DNA from: Nigrospora sphaerica
Lineage: Eukaryota; Ascomycota; Sordariomycetes; Amphisphaeriales; Apiosporaceae
Direction of reading: 5' to 3'
DNA: 64,000 nucleotides
Assembly: GCA_018287875.1 (NCBI GenBank)
Contig: JAGVVL010000002.1
Coordinates: 1,240,001-1,304,000 of the forward strand
The position numbers and the translations under genes were made by a program. The notes beneath the pieces were generated by a model. It saw only the letters and a program-made list of their open reading frames with translations. It had not been told where the DNA came from and ran no database searches. This document shows positions 45,299 to 57,235 of this stretch, piece after piece. Every line of letters starts with the position of its first letter. The first letter of the stretch is position 1.

Positions 45299-48176
45299 CT
45301 TGCACTACTACTGCGAGGCCTCCTGAGGCCGTCTTACTCGAGCAAGATGGTGGTGTGGGGGGTATAAAAAAGAGGGTATCACAAAATAGCTACCCCAGCC
45401 GAGCTGCCCGCGTTCGTGGGTTTCGAATTGAGCTGTAGAGAAAGACGGGGGAAGGGAGAGATGATATGCAGGCGTGATCAAATAGCGGCGAGCCGACGAG
45501 TCAAAGATGCAGACGAGAGCAAGGTGCTGAAACTATGTGTCCCAAGAGCAGTGAAACACGACCGCTACATATATCAGAAGTCTTCGGTCCTTAGCTTAGG
45601 TCGGAGGTGATGGAACAGAAACGACCCACGCCATCTCTTTCCTGCTCCAAAAAGCCCGTCGATCGCACGGTTATCGGAGACCGACTTATTCATGCAATCC
45701 CGGCCTAGCGGTCACATCTAGAGGAAAAGGGAGCAACGAGGCCGTCGTCACGGATGGAACACTAAACGCATGCGCGCCCGACGAGAAGGGGCGTCGTCCC
45801 CCATTGGCTTCTTGGCGAGGGTGCCGGGCGCAGTGGATGGACGGCTAGCCCACCTCATGGCCATCAGGCCCGGCCGGTCCGCACCCGCTGAGGGGCAGGA
45901 AGTAGAGAGAAACCCTTGGCCCTGAGCACGAAGGCCTTCACCAGGCCGGGTAATTCAGGCAGCCGGGCAGGTGGCATTGGGCGTGGGAAGGCCGTGCCGT
46001 CGCCCACGGCGTCGTGTCGGGGTGGTGCTGATTTGCCGGGGTAGCCTCGCCTGAACCGGACTGACGTGGACGGTTGGCTCCTGCTTCCACCATATGGTAA
46101 ATTGAGAGCGATGTGGAATCTTGCCGTTGGCTACTTACGCAGTAACGACCAGGGCGAGATTGCAGGGGAGGAGGGGAGGTTGTGATCGGATCCATCCGGG
46201 CTGATGCGAGGACTCGGAATAGCAGGTGGGGGCCGCAACTGAATGGGATGCGGCTTACGAAAAAACCCCCAACTTAACTAGGTACCTGCCTGCGTACTTA
46301 CTTACACAGTTGGTACTTTGGCAGGGCCTGTGCTGGCCTGGACTGCCAGGGTTCCCAGTGCCGCCCGGACAGCCAGGGGTCCTTTGCCGCGTTTCAGGTT
46401 CCGCTTGCTGGCTCCAGTGGCCACAGGCGTAGGACGCGCAGAAAAACGAGGCGCATGAATACAGGTTAGTCTAGAGATCGAAGGTCGATAGTCGAATCGT
46501 CAGCCACGCTGGGCCGAGCAATATGCACACCTCGCGGGCCGTGACTGTACCTTAGAAGCCATTGGTGCTCCCCATTCCGTCCACCATCTGGAAGACGGGG
46601 TGCGCACGGCATGTACCGCGATCCTACCAAGGCATATATAGAGATATATGTGGCAACGGCTGGGCTGTGTTCCGCCCCAACGCTGTCCCTCCATAGTCGG
46701 GTCTCTGCAGCCCGCTTCATGAGCGCGGGGCAAATTGCTTTTCTGGTCGCATGATTGCCGTGCTGTCCGCATGCCGAGTAAGGGAAGCAGCTGCTCTTCC
46801 GGCCAACAGTCTCGGTCTTCCGGGTGATGTGCTGTCGGTGCGACTTACCCGATGGCGATCCCGGCAGGAGGTAAGGCCGCCCCTGCCAGCATGGCGCGGC
46901 TAATCGGCTGGGTTGCAGCACAGCAGGTACCTAAACCACCCGAGCCACCTGCAGGCTCACCGGCCGTTCGCTACCTGGGTATTACCCGGTCCGTAGATAG
47001 GCGGTTGCAGCAAAAACCTCCCCGGAGAAACGGAGGGTTCTGGAGGTCGGGCATCCAGGCGGTTCGGGCTCAATCCACCCCTTGCGCCGAGTGGGCCGGG
47101 CCCCGGGGCCTAGAGCAACGCGCGGGCACGGGGGAGGGATCAACGGCATCCCATGGCTCTCAGCCCTGGATCCTCCGTGCGCATGGCGCTACGGCGCGAC
47201 GCATGAAAACGGGCAGCAAAGCGGCCGACGGCTAGCGATAGGCGGCTTCTATTCCTAGGAGGGGGCCTACGGCGACACCGGCAGCGCCATCGTCCCCTCG
47301 GGCTATTGGTTGCTGGCACCTCGCACCCAACTGCCTTAACTGCCTTACCAACCCCAGAAGGACGGCCCGTACCCGGAGGAGCCACAACCCTGAGCATCAT
47401 CAGGGCGAGCAGGGAAACCCGCCGCGTGGTGCTTTGCCACGTCACCAGCGTCTGGCCGGCCGTGCACGCCGGCACCCTTCGCCGGCGAGATTGGGAGCAC
47501 CGTCGCATTGCCATGCCGTAGGGGCCGAGAGGATGGCCGAGAACCGGCATAAGGCACGCCCCGCGTCTCGTTCGCGCTGGGCGACTCATATGGCTGGTCC
47601 CGCTGCTCTGGCCATGGAAAGCCGGTGCGCTTCTAATTATACTCACGCGCTGCCGTCCAGATTACATTGGTCCGTAGAAGCCCTCGCGGGAGCGCCTAGT
47701 CTCAGCAGTACAGGACGAGTTCCGGACTCGGAGGCGAGGAAGTTTCCCGTGGCTGGAAACAAGCATGTGTTGCACAGATTTACCAATACAGGCTTCACGT
47801 CGACCGCATTTGGCCCCAAACTCAGCTTAAAGCGGCTGCTAATGCTCTCGTTCACAGCGGAGATGGCAGACCGTTTTTACAGAGCACCTAACGTTCGGCG
47901 TGGGTTTATTAAAAAGGGGATTAACAACCAGGTCTTCGATTCGCGGGGCTATGTACGTGACGATCTGGCGAAGAATAGGGGAAGGGTCGTAAAGAGGTAT
48001 CAGAGATGGGGGTGGTCAGGGCCTTGAAGTAGGTCCAACAGGGTAAAACGGCAAGGGCTGCGCTGCAGCGCCTTCGGCCGTACACGAATGAGGGCGGTGC
48101 CGGGTCATTCTTCTCCCGTCCGCGACACACCAACTGCTGTACCCATACAGGGGGCCAGTAGAAGAGGACCCCCCGG
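45299..48176. other. Intergenic, 2.9 kb, no gene seen
   Basis: Lies upstream of the large minus-strand gene and downstream of the next minus-strand gene. Its left edge should be the promoter of the large gene. Frames such as 47434-48027 plus (197 codons) have no recognisable content. GGTACC-type elements occur at about 46281-46290 (TAGGTACCTG) and 46925-46935 (AGGTACCTAAA). Confidence 0.55.
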
Positions 48177-49212
48177 TTAGATGGTCTTCTGCACGCCCTT
48201 GCCGGCCATCAGGGACCGGGTACGGAAGGTGTGGCGGTAGTTAATGCGGTTGTACGTGCCGTAGCCGTAGGCGGCAAAGCCCAGAACCATCCACATACCC
48301 GTGATGACCAGACCGACGGGGAAAATCATGAGGCTGACGCCCGGCAGAACAAAGGCCACGGTCCCGTTCGCAAGGCCGGCCTTTATATCGTTGACGGCAG
48401 CTTGGGCCCGCGAGGTTTCCGACATGACGACCTCCTTGGAGAAGACACCGTTCACGAACGCGGCCTCGTTGGACGAGATGTTGGTGCTGACGGTAATGCC
48501 AGCAGCGTTCACGGCATTGAGCGTCACCTGCGGCAGAACCAAGGCTTCGAGCAGGCCCCTGGGGGTAGTTGTCAGCACTACGACGGGGCGACGCAGCAGC
48601 CAGGAACCGGAAAACTCACATGGTCATGGGCTGGTTCATCTCGTTCTTGTCGATCTGGCCAACGAGCAGGTACTTCTGCAGCTGCCGGGCATTGTCGACG
48701 CGTTTTCCGACGCCACCCGAGGCCGCTTGGGGGGCAGCGGCCGTCTTGTTGGCCGAAAGCGGCGAGACCGAGGCGCCACGGTACTGCAGGCCCACCTGGA
48801 TCCTCTCGGGCGGGATGCCGGCAAAGGTGCCCGAGGCCGAGGAGACCTGGAACAGGCGCAGGTCGGCCATGAAGGAGCCGGCTTTCGTGTCGAGGCTCAT
48901 GAGGTTGTAACAAACGGCGGCGCCCGCGGGGTTCGAGGCGGCGGTGAGCTGGGCCAGCGCCACCGTGCAGAGCTTGGTAGTCTCTTGATCCCACTGTGCC
49001 ATGTCCATTCCTCCCGCCTGCGGCCCTTGCTGGGGCAGATTGATGGCGCCCTCCTGTCTCTCCTGCAGCATAGACAGCGGCGAGTCGTCCATCCGGGCAT
49101 CCAGCATATCATCCCTTGGCGCCAGCTCCCCCATAGCGCCGACGCTTGCCTGCACTCCAGCGGCCAACAGCGAGGTGACCAGCGCCGTGCCCCAAATCAT
49201 GTTCTTGACCAT
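48177..49212 (-). CDS. Predicted membrane protein with signal peptide, unknown function
   Basis: Two exons, 49212-48620 and 48558-48177, with a 61-bp intron (GTGAGT donor, GTGCTGACAAC branch region, CCCCCAG acceptor), give 324 residues. The start is the ATG beginning MVKNMIWGTALVTSLLAAG, since this puts a clean signal peptide first. An upstream in-frame ATG would add nine basic residues. The luminal part contains QEGAINLPQQGPQAGG and a helical stretch with KLCTVALAQLTAASNPAGAA, plus N-glycosylation-like sites (NKT, NIS). The second exon ends in a long hydrophobic region at about residues 265-298 (VAFVLPGVSLMIFPVGLVIT, then MWMVLGFAAYGYG), long enough for one or two spans, and a short basic cytosolic tail. 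The coherent design and clean splice support a real gene. I do not recognise the family. Confidence 0.8.
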
Positions 49213-50959
49213 TGTCGTGGCGCGGGCGCGTGTTGGCACAAAGAACCCCCTTCAGATTACTTAAGAGATGTCGAGTCGGGCTAGGGTGGAAGTAGCCCCA
49301 AAGCAGTAGGGAAAGTGGTCCGGCCGGCGGTGGGTGAAGAATTGAAATCGCGAAATGAGCGTATCCACGGAAGGGGCGTCGTCGTCGAGCAATAGGACGG
49401 ATCCGGTGCCGTCGTTCGAGTATCCAACGAGAAAGAAAGGGAAAGGAGATCTGCGCAGCAGAGCGAGAGGCGGCCCTGTTTAGTTTCAAAGGCGAGGCGA
49501 GATGCAGGACAGGAAAAGGGTGTTCGAGGCCCACTGACGGAGGGACGCCAAGCACCAGGATCGGTAGCAGAGGCCGAGGGAGACGGATGCGCAGGGGGCT
49601 GAAGTGGAATGGGACTGTCAAAACACCGAACGGCCAACCAATTTGTGCTGTATTGCGCAAGAAGCGCACAATTGACCACCTACCGACTTTCCCCCTCCCT
49701 CGCCGTCTCGAGGCTTCCCGAGCCCTCGGGGTCCGTGGCGCCATGTCGAGAGAGCGCTGCCCAGCAGAGGCAGCAGACGAGATGGGACGATGCAGAGGCC
49801 GACGGGTATCAGATGGCGCCGCGGAACGCGCTGCGATTGGCCTCTAACGCCGACGGGCTCTTGACACAGAGCTGGAACAAGAGTCGCCCTCCCATTTGCT
49901 GTACGACGGGGGGCAGGGCCCTCTGTCGCATGTCGTTGACGATGTAACGGGGGCCGTCGCAGCGCGGCCAAAAGAGTTAGAGCAGGGTCTCGGGCCTTGG
50001 GTCACCTGTGATTGGTCCACCGTCCTTGTCAGGGCTGCGGCTGACTCCACGTTTGGTACCTTCAGTGCCCCTGGAACCCTGCAACCCTGGCAGTTGGTTT
50101 TGGGAGCCTCCATTTCCGGCCCCTCGTCCTACTGTGTACGCGCGCGCTCTTGTTCGACGGGGGGCGCGGTGAGCAGGCGTTGCGTCGCCCAGGCCGCCCA
50201 TGAGTAAACGATGTTGGCGTACGGATGGGACGGCACAACCGAGATTGGCTTCCGTGGCCCTGTCGGTTGTTGCCATGCCAATGTTGCCCAAGATCGGAGG
50301 ATAGGAGGCATCGACGCCGACTTGGATGGAAGCCCGGGCGTGATGCACGGCGGGTACATCGTAGATTCACCCTGCTAGGCTCAAACGGCTGGATCGTATG
50401 GACTTGGCGACGGCCCCCCCCCCCCCCAGACATCCATCCCAATACTAGCCGAGAGCCATCGAGGATGTTGCAGACCACGCTTTTCGTTGCCGAGGAAGCA
50501 ACACTGCACTCGCTATCAAAGCTTGCAGTCAAACCCAAATAGACGGGCCACTGCACCAAACAAGCTCTTGCGGGACAGACCGAGAGAAGGACCAAGCTAG
50601 GCAGCGACTACCTCTTCTCGGAATAGTCAAGAATATTGCTTTTTACTTATCCCACATTCCTAATTGGCAAGCCGGTGACATCATGCGCCCAGGCAAGTAA
50701 CGACGGAATCGGAAACTTCTAAAGGGCACGTCTCCTACCGGTCTTAACAGCATATAAAACCAACATATAAAACCAACATTGCTGTCCAAGCACCATAAAT
50801 CCTACGCGACTTGCCCGTCCGTACATGCCTGTCGACGAAGAAAAGAAGTTCACAATATCATGTACTAACACTGCAAAGAGTATTGCTATTCGTATTGATA
50901 TCTCGAGCTTATACAACGTCCCAATCCCAATTGATTGTCTGCTCAGACACCCAAACCTT
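49213..50959. other. Intergenic between two minus-strand genes
   Basis: Contains the promoter of the membrane-protein gene near 49.2-49.6 kb and the 3' flank of the glycosyltransferase gene near 50.9 kb. No gene is supported. A C run lies at about 50408-50426. The short frames on both strands are unconvincing. Confidence 0.55.
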
Positions 50960-52504
50960 TCACCTATAAAGAGACCGAACGGCGGAGAACAATCTGGGTG
51001 TCTTGTCCTTTGCTGAATGCACGGCCTTGATCAGGACAAGATAGATGCCAGTGACAGCCCAGATCGAGAAGACGAGGGAAAACGCCCAGGCCAGTTTGAC
51101 ATCCACGATCTTTGCTGCCAGGAAACGCCGTGCTGCGGTAGTCGTAAGGATCCAGATGAGCATGGGCTTTCCCGAACACATCAAGTTGTCAGCCGCCAGC
51201 TGACGTTCGACCTGCTCCCCTTCGCGCTTCTGGATAGTCTCGGCCATCTTCCAGGCAACCGTGTTACCAATTCTTTCCCACTTCGCCTCACATGCTTGCG
51301 CGCGGGCTTCCCGGCGGAATCGCTCGCGAAGTGGCCCGTCGGTGCCCAGCCTCAAGACCTTGTCCACGAAGCCGTGCAGGTCGTGGGGAGGAACCAGGTA
51401 GCCGCCAGCGCCGTGCTCGATGGTGTCGGATGGGCCGCCTTCGTCGCGCGCTACCACCGGGACGCCGCTGGCCATGGCCTCCAGGACCACCAGCCCAAAT
51501 GTCTCGGTGACAGAACAGTGCAGGAAGATGTCGGCCGACGCGTAGTGGGTCATCAGCTCTTCGCCTACTCTGAAACCCGTAAATACCACCTTGCCCTTGA
51601 GCGATAGAGGCGCAAAGAGATCCATCACCTCCTGTTCCACTGTGGGGTTGGGGTTGCCGCCGACGATGACGAGTTTGAAGTCGAAACCGCGGGCATCTAG
51701 TTCCTTTGCCACGTCGGCGAGGAACGCAAAGCCTTTCTCGCCTGCGAGGCGGGAGCATGTGAACAATATGACCTGACCGTCCGGCGCCCATTGTCGGTGC
51801 AGCTTCTCGCTTCGCTTTGAAGGGCCGAAGCCCTCGGTATCCACGCCGCGCCGTAGTACCGCCAGTTTGTCTTCTGGCACCCTAACCGCGCCTTTCAGGT
51901 ATTTGCCCACAAATGTGCTGGGGTAGAAGACGGTATCGACTGAAGGGTGCCGGTACAGATAACCCTGGACCACAGTGAACACCCAGCTTGTGAAGCCGCC
52001 TAGAGGTGGTGGAAACAGAATTTTGCAGTAGGCGCCTAGGTCGGTCTGGTAGTTACAAATCAATGGGACTTGAGCTTCCCGTGGTTGTTGTTGCATTTGG
52101 AGCATGATCTGGAACCCGAGGGACGCCGGGCTGCCCAGATAGATCAAATCGGGTGGACCACCAAAGGTCCTCTTGTATAGTTTCGAGAGCCGGACGGGAT
52201 ATACGACGGACAACTCCGGGTTGAAAGGCAGCGGGTATCCCGTCACCCTGATTTCCTGACTCCGTACGACGCCATCCGGATCGTCATTCTCTTGAGCACA
52301 AAACGTGTTCGCTTTGCTATGGTTGTAGGGAGCAACCACGGCAACCAGGGCTCCGTGGGCACGTAGGTGGTTGACCAGGTTGAGGTTGGTACGACTGACG
52401 CCGTTGATAGGACCAAAGGATTCGACGCAAAGCAAGATGCGCCGACCCCGTAGTGAAGCGGGGAATGTGCCTCGGTCGTGAGTTGCGCACATAGCGGCCG
52501 ACAT
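50960..52504 (-). CDS. GT4-family glycosyltransferase with C-terminal membrane segment
   Basis: Retaining GT-B glycosyltransferase of family GT4, most like the SqdX/SQD2-type glycolipid synthases and alpha-mannosyltransferases. The start is the ATG at 52504-52502, giving 514 residues. An in-frame ATG at 52636 would add 44 Arg-rich residues and cannot be excluded. The N-terminal Rossmann half begins RRILLCVESFGPINGVSRTN, typical of GT4 acceptor domains. The C-terminal donor half contains VILFTCSRLAGEKGF and the E-x7-E motif ETFGLVVLE (Glu334 and Glu342), followed by GVPVVARDEGGPSDTIEHG. A hydrophobic segment at about residues 467-493 (LAWAFSLVFSIWAVTGIYLV) should anchor the C-terminus in a membrane. 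No intron is needed. It is divergently placed, 2.5 kb from a UDP-glucose dehydrogenase gene, which suggests UDP-glucuronate as a possible donor. The substrate is not shown by the sequence. Confidence 0.85.
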   Translation of the reverse strand: MSAAMCATHDRGTFPASLRGRRILLCVESFGPINGVSRTNLNLVNHLRAHGALVAVVAPYNHSKANTFCAQENDDPDGVVRSQEIRVTGYPLPFNPELSVVYPVRLSKLYKRTFGGPPDLIYLGSPASLGFQIMLQMQQQPREAQVPLICNYQTDLGAYCKILFPPPLGGFTSWVFTVVQGYLYRHPSVDTVFYPSTFVGKYLKGAVRVPEDKLAVLRRGVDTEGFGPSKRSEKLHRQWAPDGQVILFTCSRLAGEKGFAFLADVAKELDARGFDFKLVIVGGNPNPTVEQEVMDLFAPLSLKGKVVFTGFRVGEELMTHYASADIFLHCSVTETFGLVVLEAMASGVPVVARDEGGPSDTIEHGAGGYLVPPHDLHGFVDKVLRLGTDGPLRERFRREARAQACEAKWERIGNTVAWKMAETIQKREGEQVERQLAADNLMCSGKPMLIWILTTTAARRFLAAKIVDVKLAWAFSLVFSIWAVTGIYLVLIKAVHSAKDKTPRLFSAVRSLYR

Positions 52505-55047
52505 GATGAGATATGCACACGAACGGATTCTATCGAGGAAGCGGGATGGACGAAAGCCTGGCGAAGTGCCCTGGTGTCGTTGCCGCCGCCGTCGCCTTTC
52601 AGGCTTGCGCAGGCCCAGCCTGTTAAGACCTATCAACCCGACTGATCAGGTATGGCGAGGTTGTGCGTGTCGCAAGGTCGTGACCTGACAGCTGGAGATC
52701 CCAGCAGGGGCGGCTGACACGAACAATAGACCGAATGACCCACAAGGGAAGGTCAGGTGCGACGGCGAAGTCGCTCGAGGAAGAGGAGTTCCTACAGCAA
52801 CACGGCAAACCAGCTTCAAAAACGGAGTGCTTTGGACACAGCGAAGGCACTTCATTCGAGAACCGCAAGTGGCGAAATGGCTGAAGGGGGTGTGAGCGAG
52901 ACGGATCTGGTCGGGGACCAAGACGTCTGGTGTCGCAAGAGGTACCTAAGTGGCTGTGATAGGCAAATGGATCTGTGCATACGCCCCCCGCCGGCTTCGA
53001 AATATAGACAAAGTAGATTAATGTGTGACTACTTCCGTGGTCGCTTCCCATGGGATCTACTCACCAGTTACCGGCGGGGTCTCCGTAGCAGGGGGTTGGG
53101 TGAGCCTATTTGGTGGAACCGTCCAAGTAGGTATGGGCGCTTGAGGTCCACGATGAAGCGATTCATCGAGACCCAATGTCTTGTTGCACGTTTCCCCCCG
53201 AAGTGACCAAAGGCGGCCGACCGCTTGCAAGATCCTGGGAGGTTTAAACTCATGAATCCTTCCGCCTGGACTGTTTTGAATCGCTGAAGCAGTTGCAGAG
53301 CTAGGAAAGATGTATGATCCTTAAACAACCGCTTCGGGACCCAAACGTGGAAGAACATTCCGTTTCTAATTTGCAAGACCCGTCATGGACGGTAGTTCCC
53401 TGACTCTATTTCCTACTGCAGGTGGGCTGATACCGGCAGGCAGGAGGTACCTTAGGGACGAGTGAATTGCCCATGCAACGAAGCATACATTGTCAGCCAA
53501 TGGCAACGGCGATCGAATGCACAACGCAGCGGCTCACCAATCAACGAGCTTCCTGCTACTTGGAGATGTTCAGCGCTTCAGACAGGGCAAATTCCTGCAG
53601 CCAATGTGCGCTAGTAGAGAGGACGACCGCTGGAATCTCACCAGGGTTCTTACTGAGCCCGACTCCGCTGAATTAACCCGTGCCACCCCATCGAGCCCTG
53701 CATGAGACCCCATGCACCACGACTGCCCTCCCGATCCCACCCGGCCGCTCGCCTTAGGGTCTAAAGCAAGTGCCCCGCGCACGAATGAGCACCTCTGTTG
53801 AGACCCCCGTGTTGAACCTGCGTCAGCCGGTTGGGTGCCTTTGATATCTAGGCCTAGGTGTTGGGTATATTCAACGGCAGAGTGACCAACAAGGTGGAAG
53901 AAGTATTGCGCGGCGCATTGTTATCAAGAAAAGCCCACCGTACCGAGTTGCCCCGCAAACGCCGCCTTGGCTTGAACCGGACAGTGGTTTAGGGTCGGTC
54001 GCTATCACGGAACCTCAAGCACTTGACCTACGAGGCTGGTTCATGGGCCTTTAAGGTAAAGTGCCTCAGATGCCCGCCCTTCTGAAGATCCTATTGTGGT
54101 ATCACGAAAAGGTCACCTGCTCTAACGGGCAACGGCCTGAGACGGCTGCAGGATTCGAGGCAACTACCTGCCCGGGCACTCGGATATAGCACCCTAGTTT
54201 GGTGTCCTGTATCTGCACCTTCCGGCATTATTATCGTGAGGCACGGGCACTGGAAGAACGGTGGGAGGTAGACATCAGGTAGAATAAGGCGGATGTACAA
54301 TGTGACATGCGAAGACCCATCTAGTATCCGAGAATAACTAATGCCGTTTCGTCAAGCAGGGGTATATGAAGAGGCGTGGATTTGTGCCTCCGTCAAATCA
54401 TATACACAGACTCCCCCATGATCACCTCGCATTGGACCACAGTCCACAATACGCCGTCTTGCCTCTTATCGCACGCGCTCCTGCCGTGCGTTAGGCACCT
54501 TGCCGGGTGACAGGCTTTTCCAGTTCCCTGGGTTGATCTTGCCTCGAGACCCAGAAGCGCTTCCATATGATTCGCCTTCCCTATGTGAGTGTGACTAAGT
54601 ACTTACCTCTTTATGGGTAGTGCCCCTCACGTAGAGTCCATTCACCTTATTTTCCAAGTGAGTGTCAAGTCAGTCAAGCCGAATCGCCACCTGCCACTCT
54701 GGAACTGCTGTACGACCCTACGAAGACTTCTGATCGTATTATATTCTTCTGTCCTCCAAACCCCCTGCGCTTCCAGTAGCAATTTTTTCCGTCTTGAACC
54801 TAAGAACATTGAACTGTCAATACACCCCCCCCCCTACCCCCTCTCTGTCCGCCTGGATCGACGCTCTTCTTTTGCCACCGAGTTCCCTATTAGAAACCTT
54901 CTTCCTCCGGTCTTCCGTTTGTACTGCCTTACCACCGCTCACCAGCTGTTGCTCACACGACCAGTCGTGACCGAATCGGATCACTTCTGTTCACCTCGTC
55001 ACAGCCGGGCCCAGCTGCCGAGCCACACGGACAACAGAATCGTCGCG
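52505..55047. other. Divergent promoter region between glycosyltransferase and UDP-glucose dehydrogenase
   Basis: A 2.5-kb interval with genes pointing outward on both sides. No gene is supported inside. AGGTACCTAAG occurs near 52940 and AGGTACCTTAGG near 53448. The stretch at about 54780-54850 is pyrimidine-rich, as is common just upstream of fungal start codons, and leads to the dehydrogenase ATG at 55048. Confidence 0.6.
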
Positions 55048-57235
55048 ATGGACTCGGTACCAGTCCCAGCAACTTGCTCGGACGAGGGGATCTATCTCGA
55101 AAACGACGCCTCGACGGCGCCGACAACGCCTGATGGCAGTCCGGCTTTCAGTCCCGTCCTACGCCCAAGATCCGATGGACATCTAGATATGAGCGTGGCT
55201 AGCTTGGTGGCTAGATCCACCAACCTGTCGCTCTCATCTGCTCTATTGCACAGTACCATCCCGCCGGTGCGGAACATCTGCTGCGTCGGCGCTGGCTATG
55301 TGGGTTAGTTTCGTCCCACCCAGGGCTTTCAGGCAAAGAAGTTGGGATTCAGATAGCTAACCCGCAGGAAGGTGGCCCAACTGCTGCTGTGATCGCCTAT
55401 CAGAACCCACACATCCGCGTCGCTGTCGTGGATCGGGACGAGCGAAGAATCCGCCAGTGGAATTCCCAACATCTCCCCATCTACGAGCCTGGCCTGCGCG
55501 ATATTGTCCGGATCGCCCGGGATGGTTCCCGGGAGTGCAGCTTCCAAAGCGAGGCCGAGAGGCCCAACACTTCTGACATCGGTTCTGACGAAAGCTCTTC
55601 TGAATGCGGAAGCCAATGCGACCAGCGCCACGGGTCTCCGATCGTGGTTCCGGCGAGGCAGCCGAATCTTTTCTTCTCAACTAATGTCTCCCAGTGCATC
55701 CGAGAGGCAGATGTCGTGCTTGTTGCGGTAAATACGCCCACCAAGTCTCGCGGCGCCGGTGCGGGCAGCGCAACCGACATGGCGACCTTTGAAGCCGTTA
55801 TTGGCGTCGTTGCCCAGCACGCTCGGCCCGGGGCGATTATTGTCGAAAAGTCGACAGTTCCGTGCCGAACGGCACACCTTGTCAAAGAGACGGTAGGTGG
55901 GACCTCATGAGATGGAAAGTTGGATGACAGCTGACGAAGATTATATAGATGTCGACTCATCGGCCTGGTGTGCACTTCGAGATTCTCTCCAACCCTGAGT
56001 TCTTAGCCGCGGGAACCGCCATGACAGATCTTATGCGCCCGGATCGTGTACTCATCGGCTCTTCCATGACGCCATCGGGAAGGCGAGCGGCCGAAGCTTT
56101 GGCGAGTGTCTACGCTGCCTGGGTGCCGCGTTCGCGGATCATCACCACCAACGTGTGGTCCTCGGAGTTATCCAAGCTCGTGGCCAACTCCATGCTAGCC
56201 CAGCGCGTTAGCTCTATCAACTCTATTTCGGCTATTTGCGAAAAGACGGGTGCCGATGTCGACGAGGTTGCGCGGTCAATTGGCTGCGACCCTCGCATTG
56301 GCGACAAATTCCTCAAGGCCGGCATCGGCTTTGGCGGAAGTTGCTTCAAGAAGGACATTCTGAGCCTCGTGTACCTTGCCGAGTCGCTAAACCTCGAGGA
56401 AGTCGGCGAGTATTGGCGTCAAGTGGTCAAAATGAATGAGTATCAGCGAGACCGTTTCAGCCTGCGCGTCATCGAGTGCCTGAACAACACGCTGGTGGGG
56501 AAGAAGATCACGCTTCTGGGTTACGCCTTCAAGGCCAACACGTCGGATACGCGCGAGTCGCCGGCGCTCGAGATTATCAAGACGCTGCTGCACGAGAGGC
56601 CCGACGAAATTGCCGTCTTCGACCCCTGTTGTAACCCCGTCGTTGTTCGCGAGGAGATCCGTATGCTCTTGAAGGGGCAGGGAGCTTTGAAAACCGAAGG
56701 CGGACCGATTGTGGTGTATAACGACGCGTACGAAGCCTGCGCGGCAAGCCACGCGGTGCTGGTCACGACAGAATGTGACGAATTCCGCAACACCCCTCGA
56801 CCTCTTCTCCCGGCCATGGCGGGAAGTACTACGACGTTGCGCGCAATCATTTCGAAGGCGCCCGCCAAGCCACTCGACCCGCGCCCATTTGGTGGCCTGG
56901 AGCCTACCGAGACGGAACTGTTGTCACTACACAAGTTCCTGCTGCGCTCTGCCCCGACGTCGACGTACTCGAACAATGACCCCCTGAAGCGCTACAACAC
57001 CGAACCCCCATGTGCCGAAGACTGCCCCGATTGTGGCTTGGTAAAGAGCAACGGATCATCAATGGCAGGCAACTCGGACGGACACAGAGCGAAGGAAAAG
57101 CTCGACTGGAATAAGATTTCTTACCACATGAGCAAGCCGAAGTGGGTGTTTGATGGCAAGGGCATTCTTGATGCCAATGCTCTCACGAAGATGGGCGTCA
57201 GGGTCGAGAGCGTTGGAAGGCAGAGTCTGCGCTGA
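55048..57235 (+). CDS. UDP-glucose 6-dehydrogenase (extended fungal form)
   Basis: Oxidises UDP-glucose to UDP-glucuronate with NAD+ in the cytosol. Three exons, 55048-55303, 55372-55892 and 55949-57235, give 687 residues, well above the roughly 400-490 of bacterial and animal enzymes. The first join restores the NAD-binding loop GAGYVGGPTAA. Its donor is GTTAGT, but the acceptor that keeps frame is GAAG, four bases after a better-looking GCAG. The second intron (56 bp, GTAGGT, TATATAG) is ordinary. Also visible are VAVNTPTKSRG, VEKSTVPCRTA, SNPEFLAAGTAMTDLMRPDR and the active-site motif GIGFGGSCFKKD with catalytic Cys391 (codon 56342-56344). The C-terminal UDP-binding domain includes YAFKANTSDTRESPALEI. 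Extra parts are a Ser/Cys-rich insert after the first beta-alpha units (DIGSDESSSECGSQC) and a 100-residue tail with a CAEDCPDC cluster. Confidence 0.9.
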
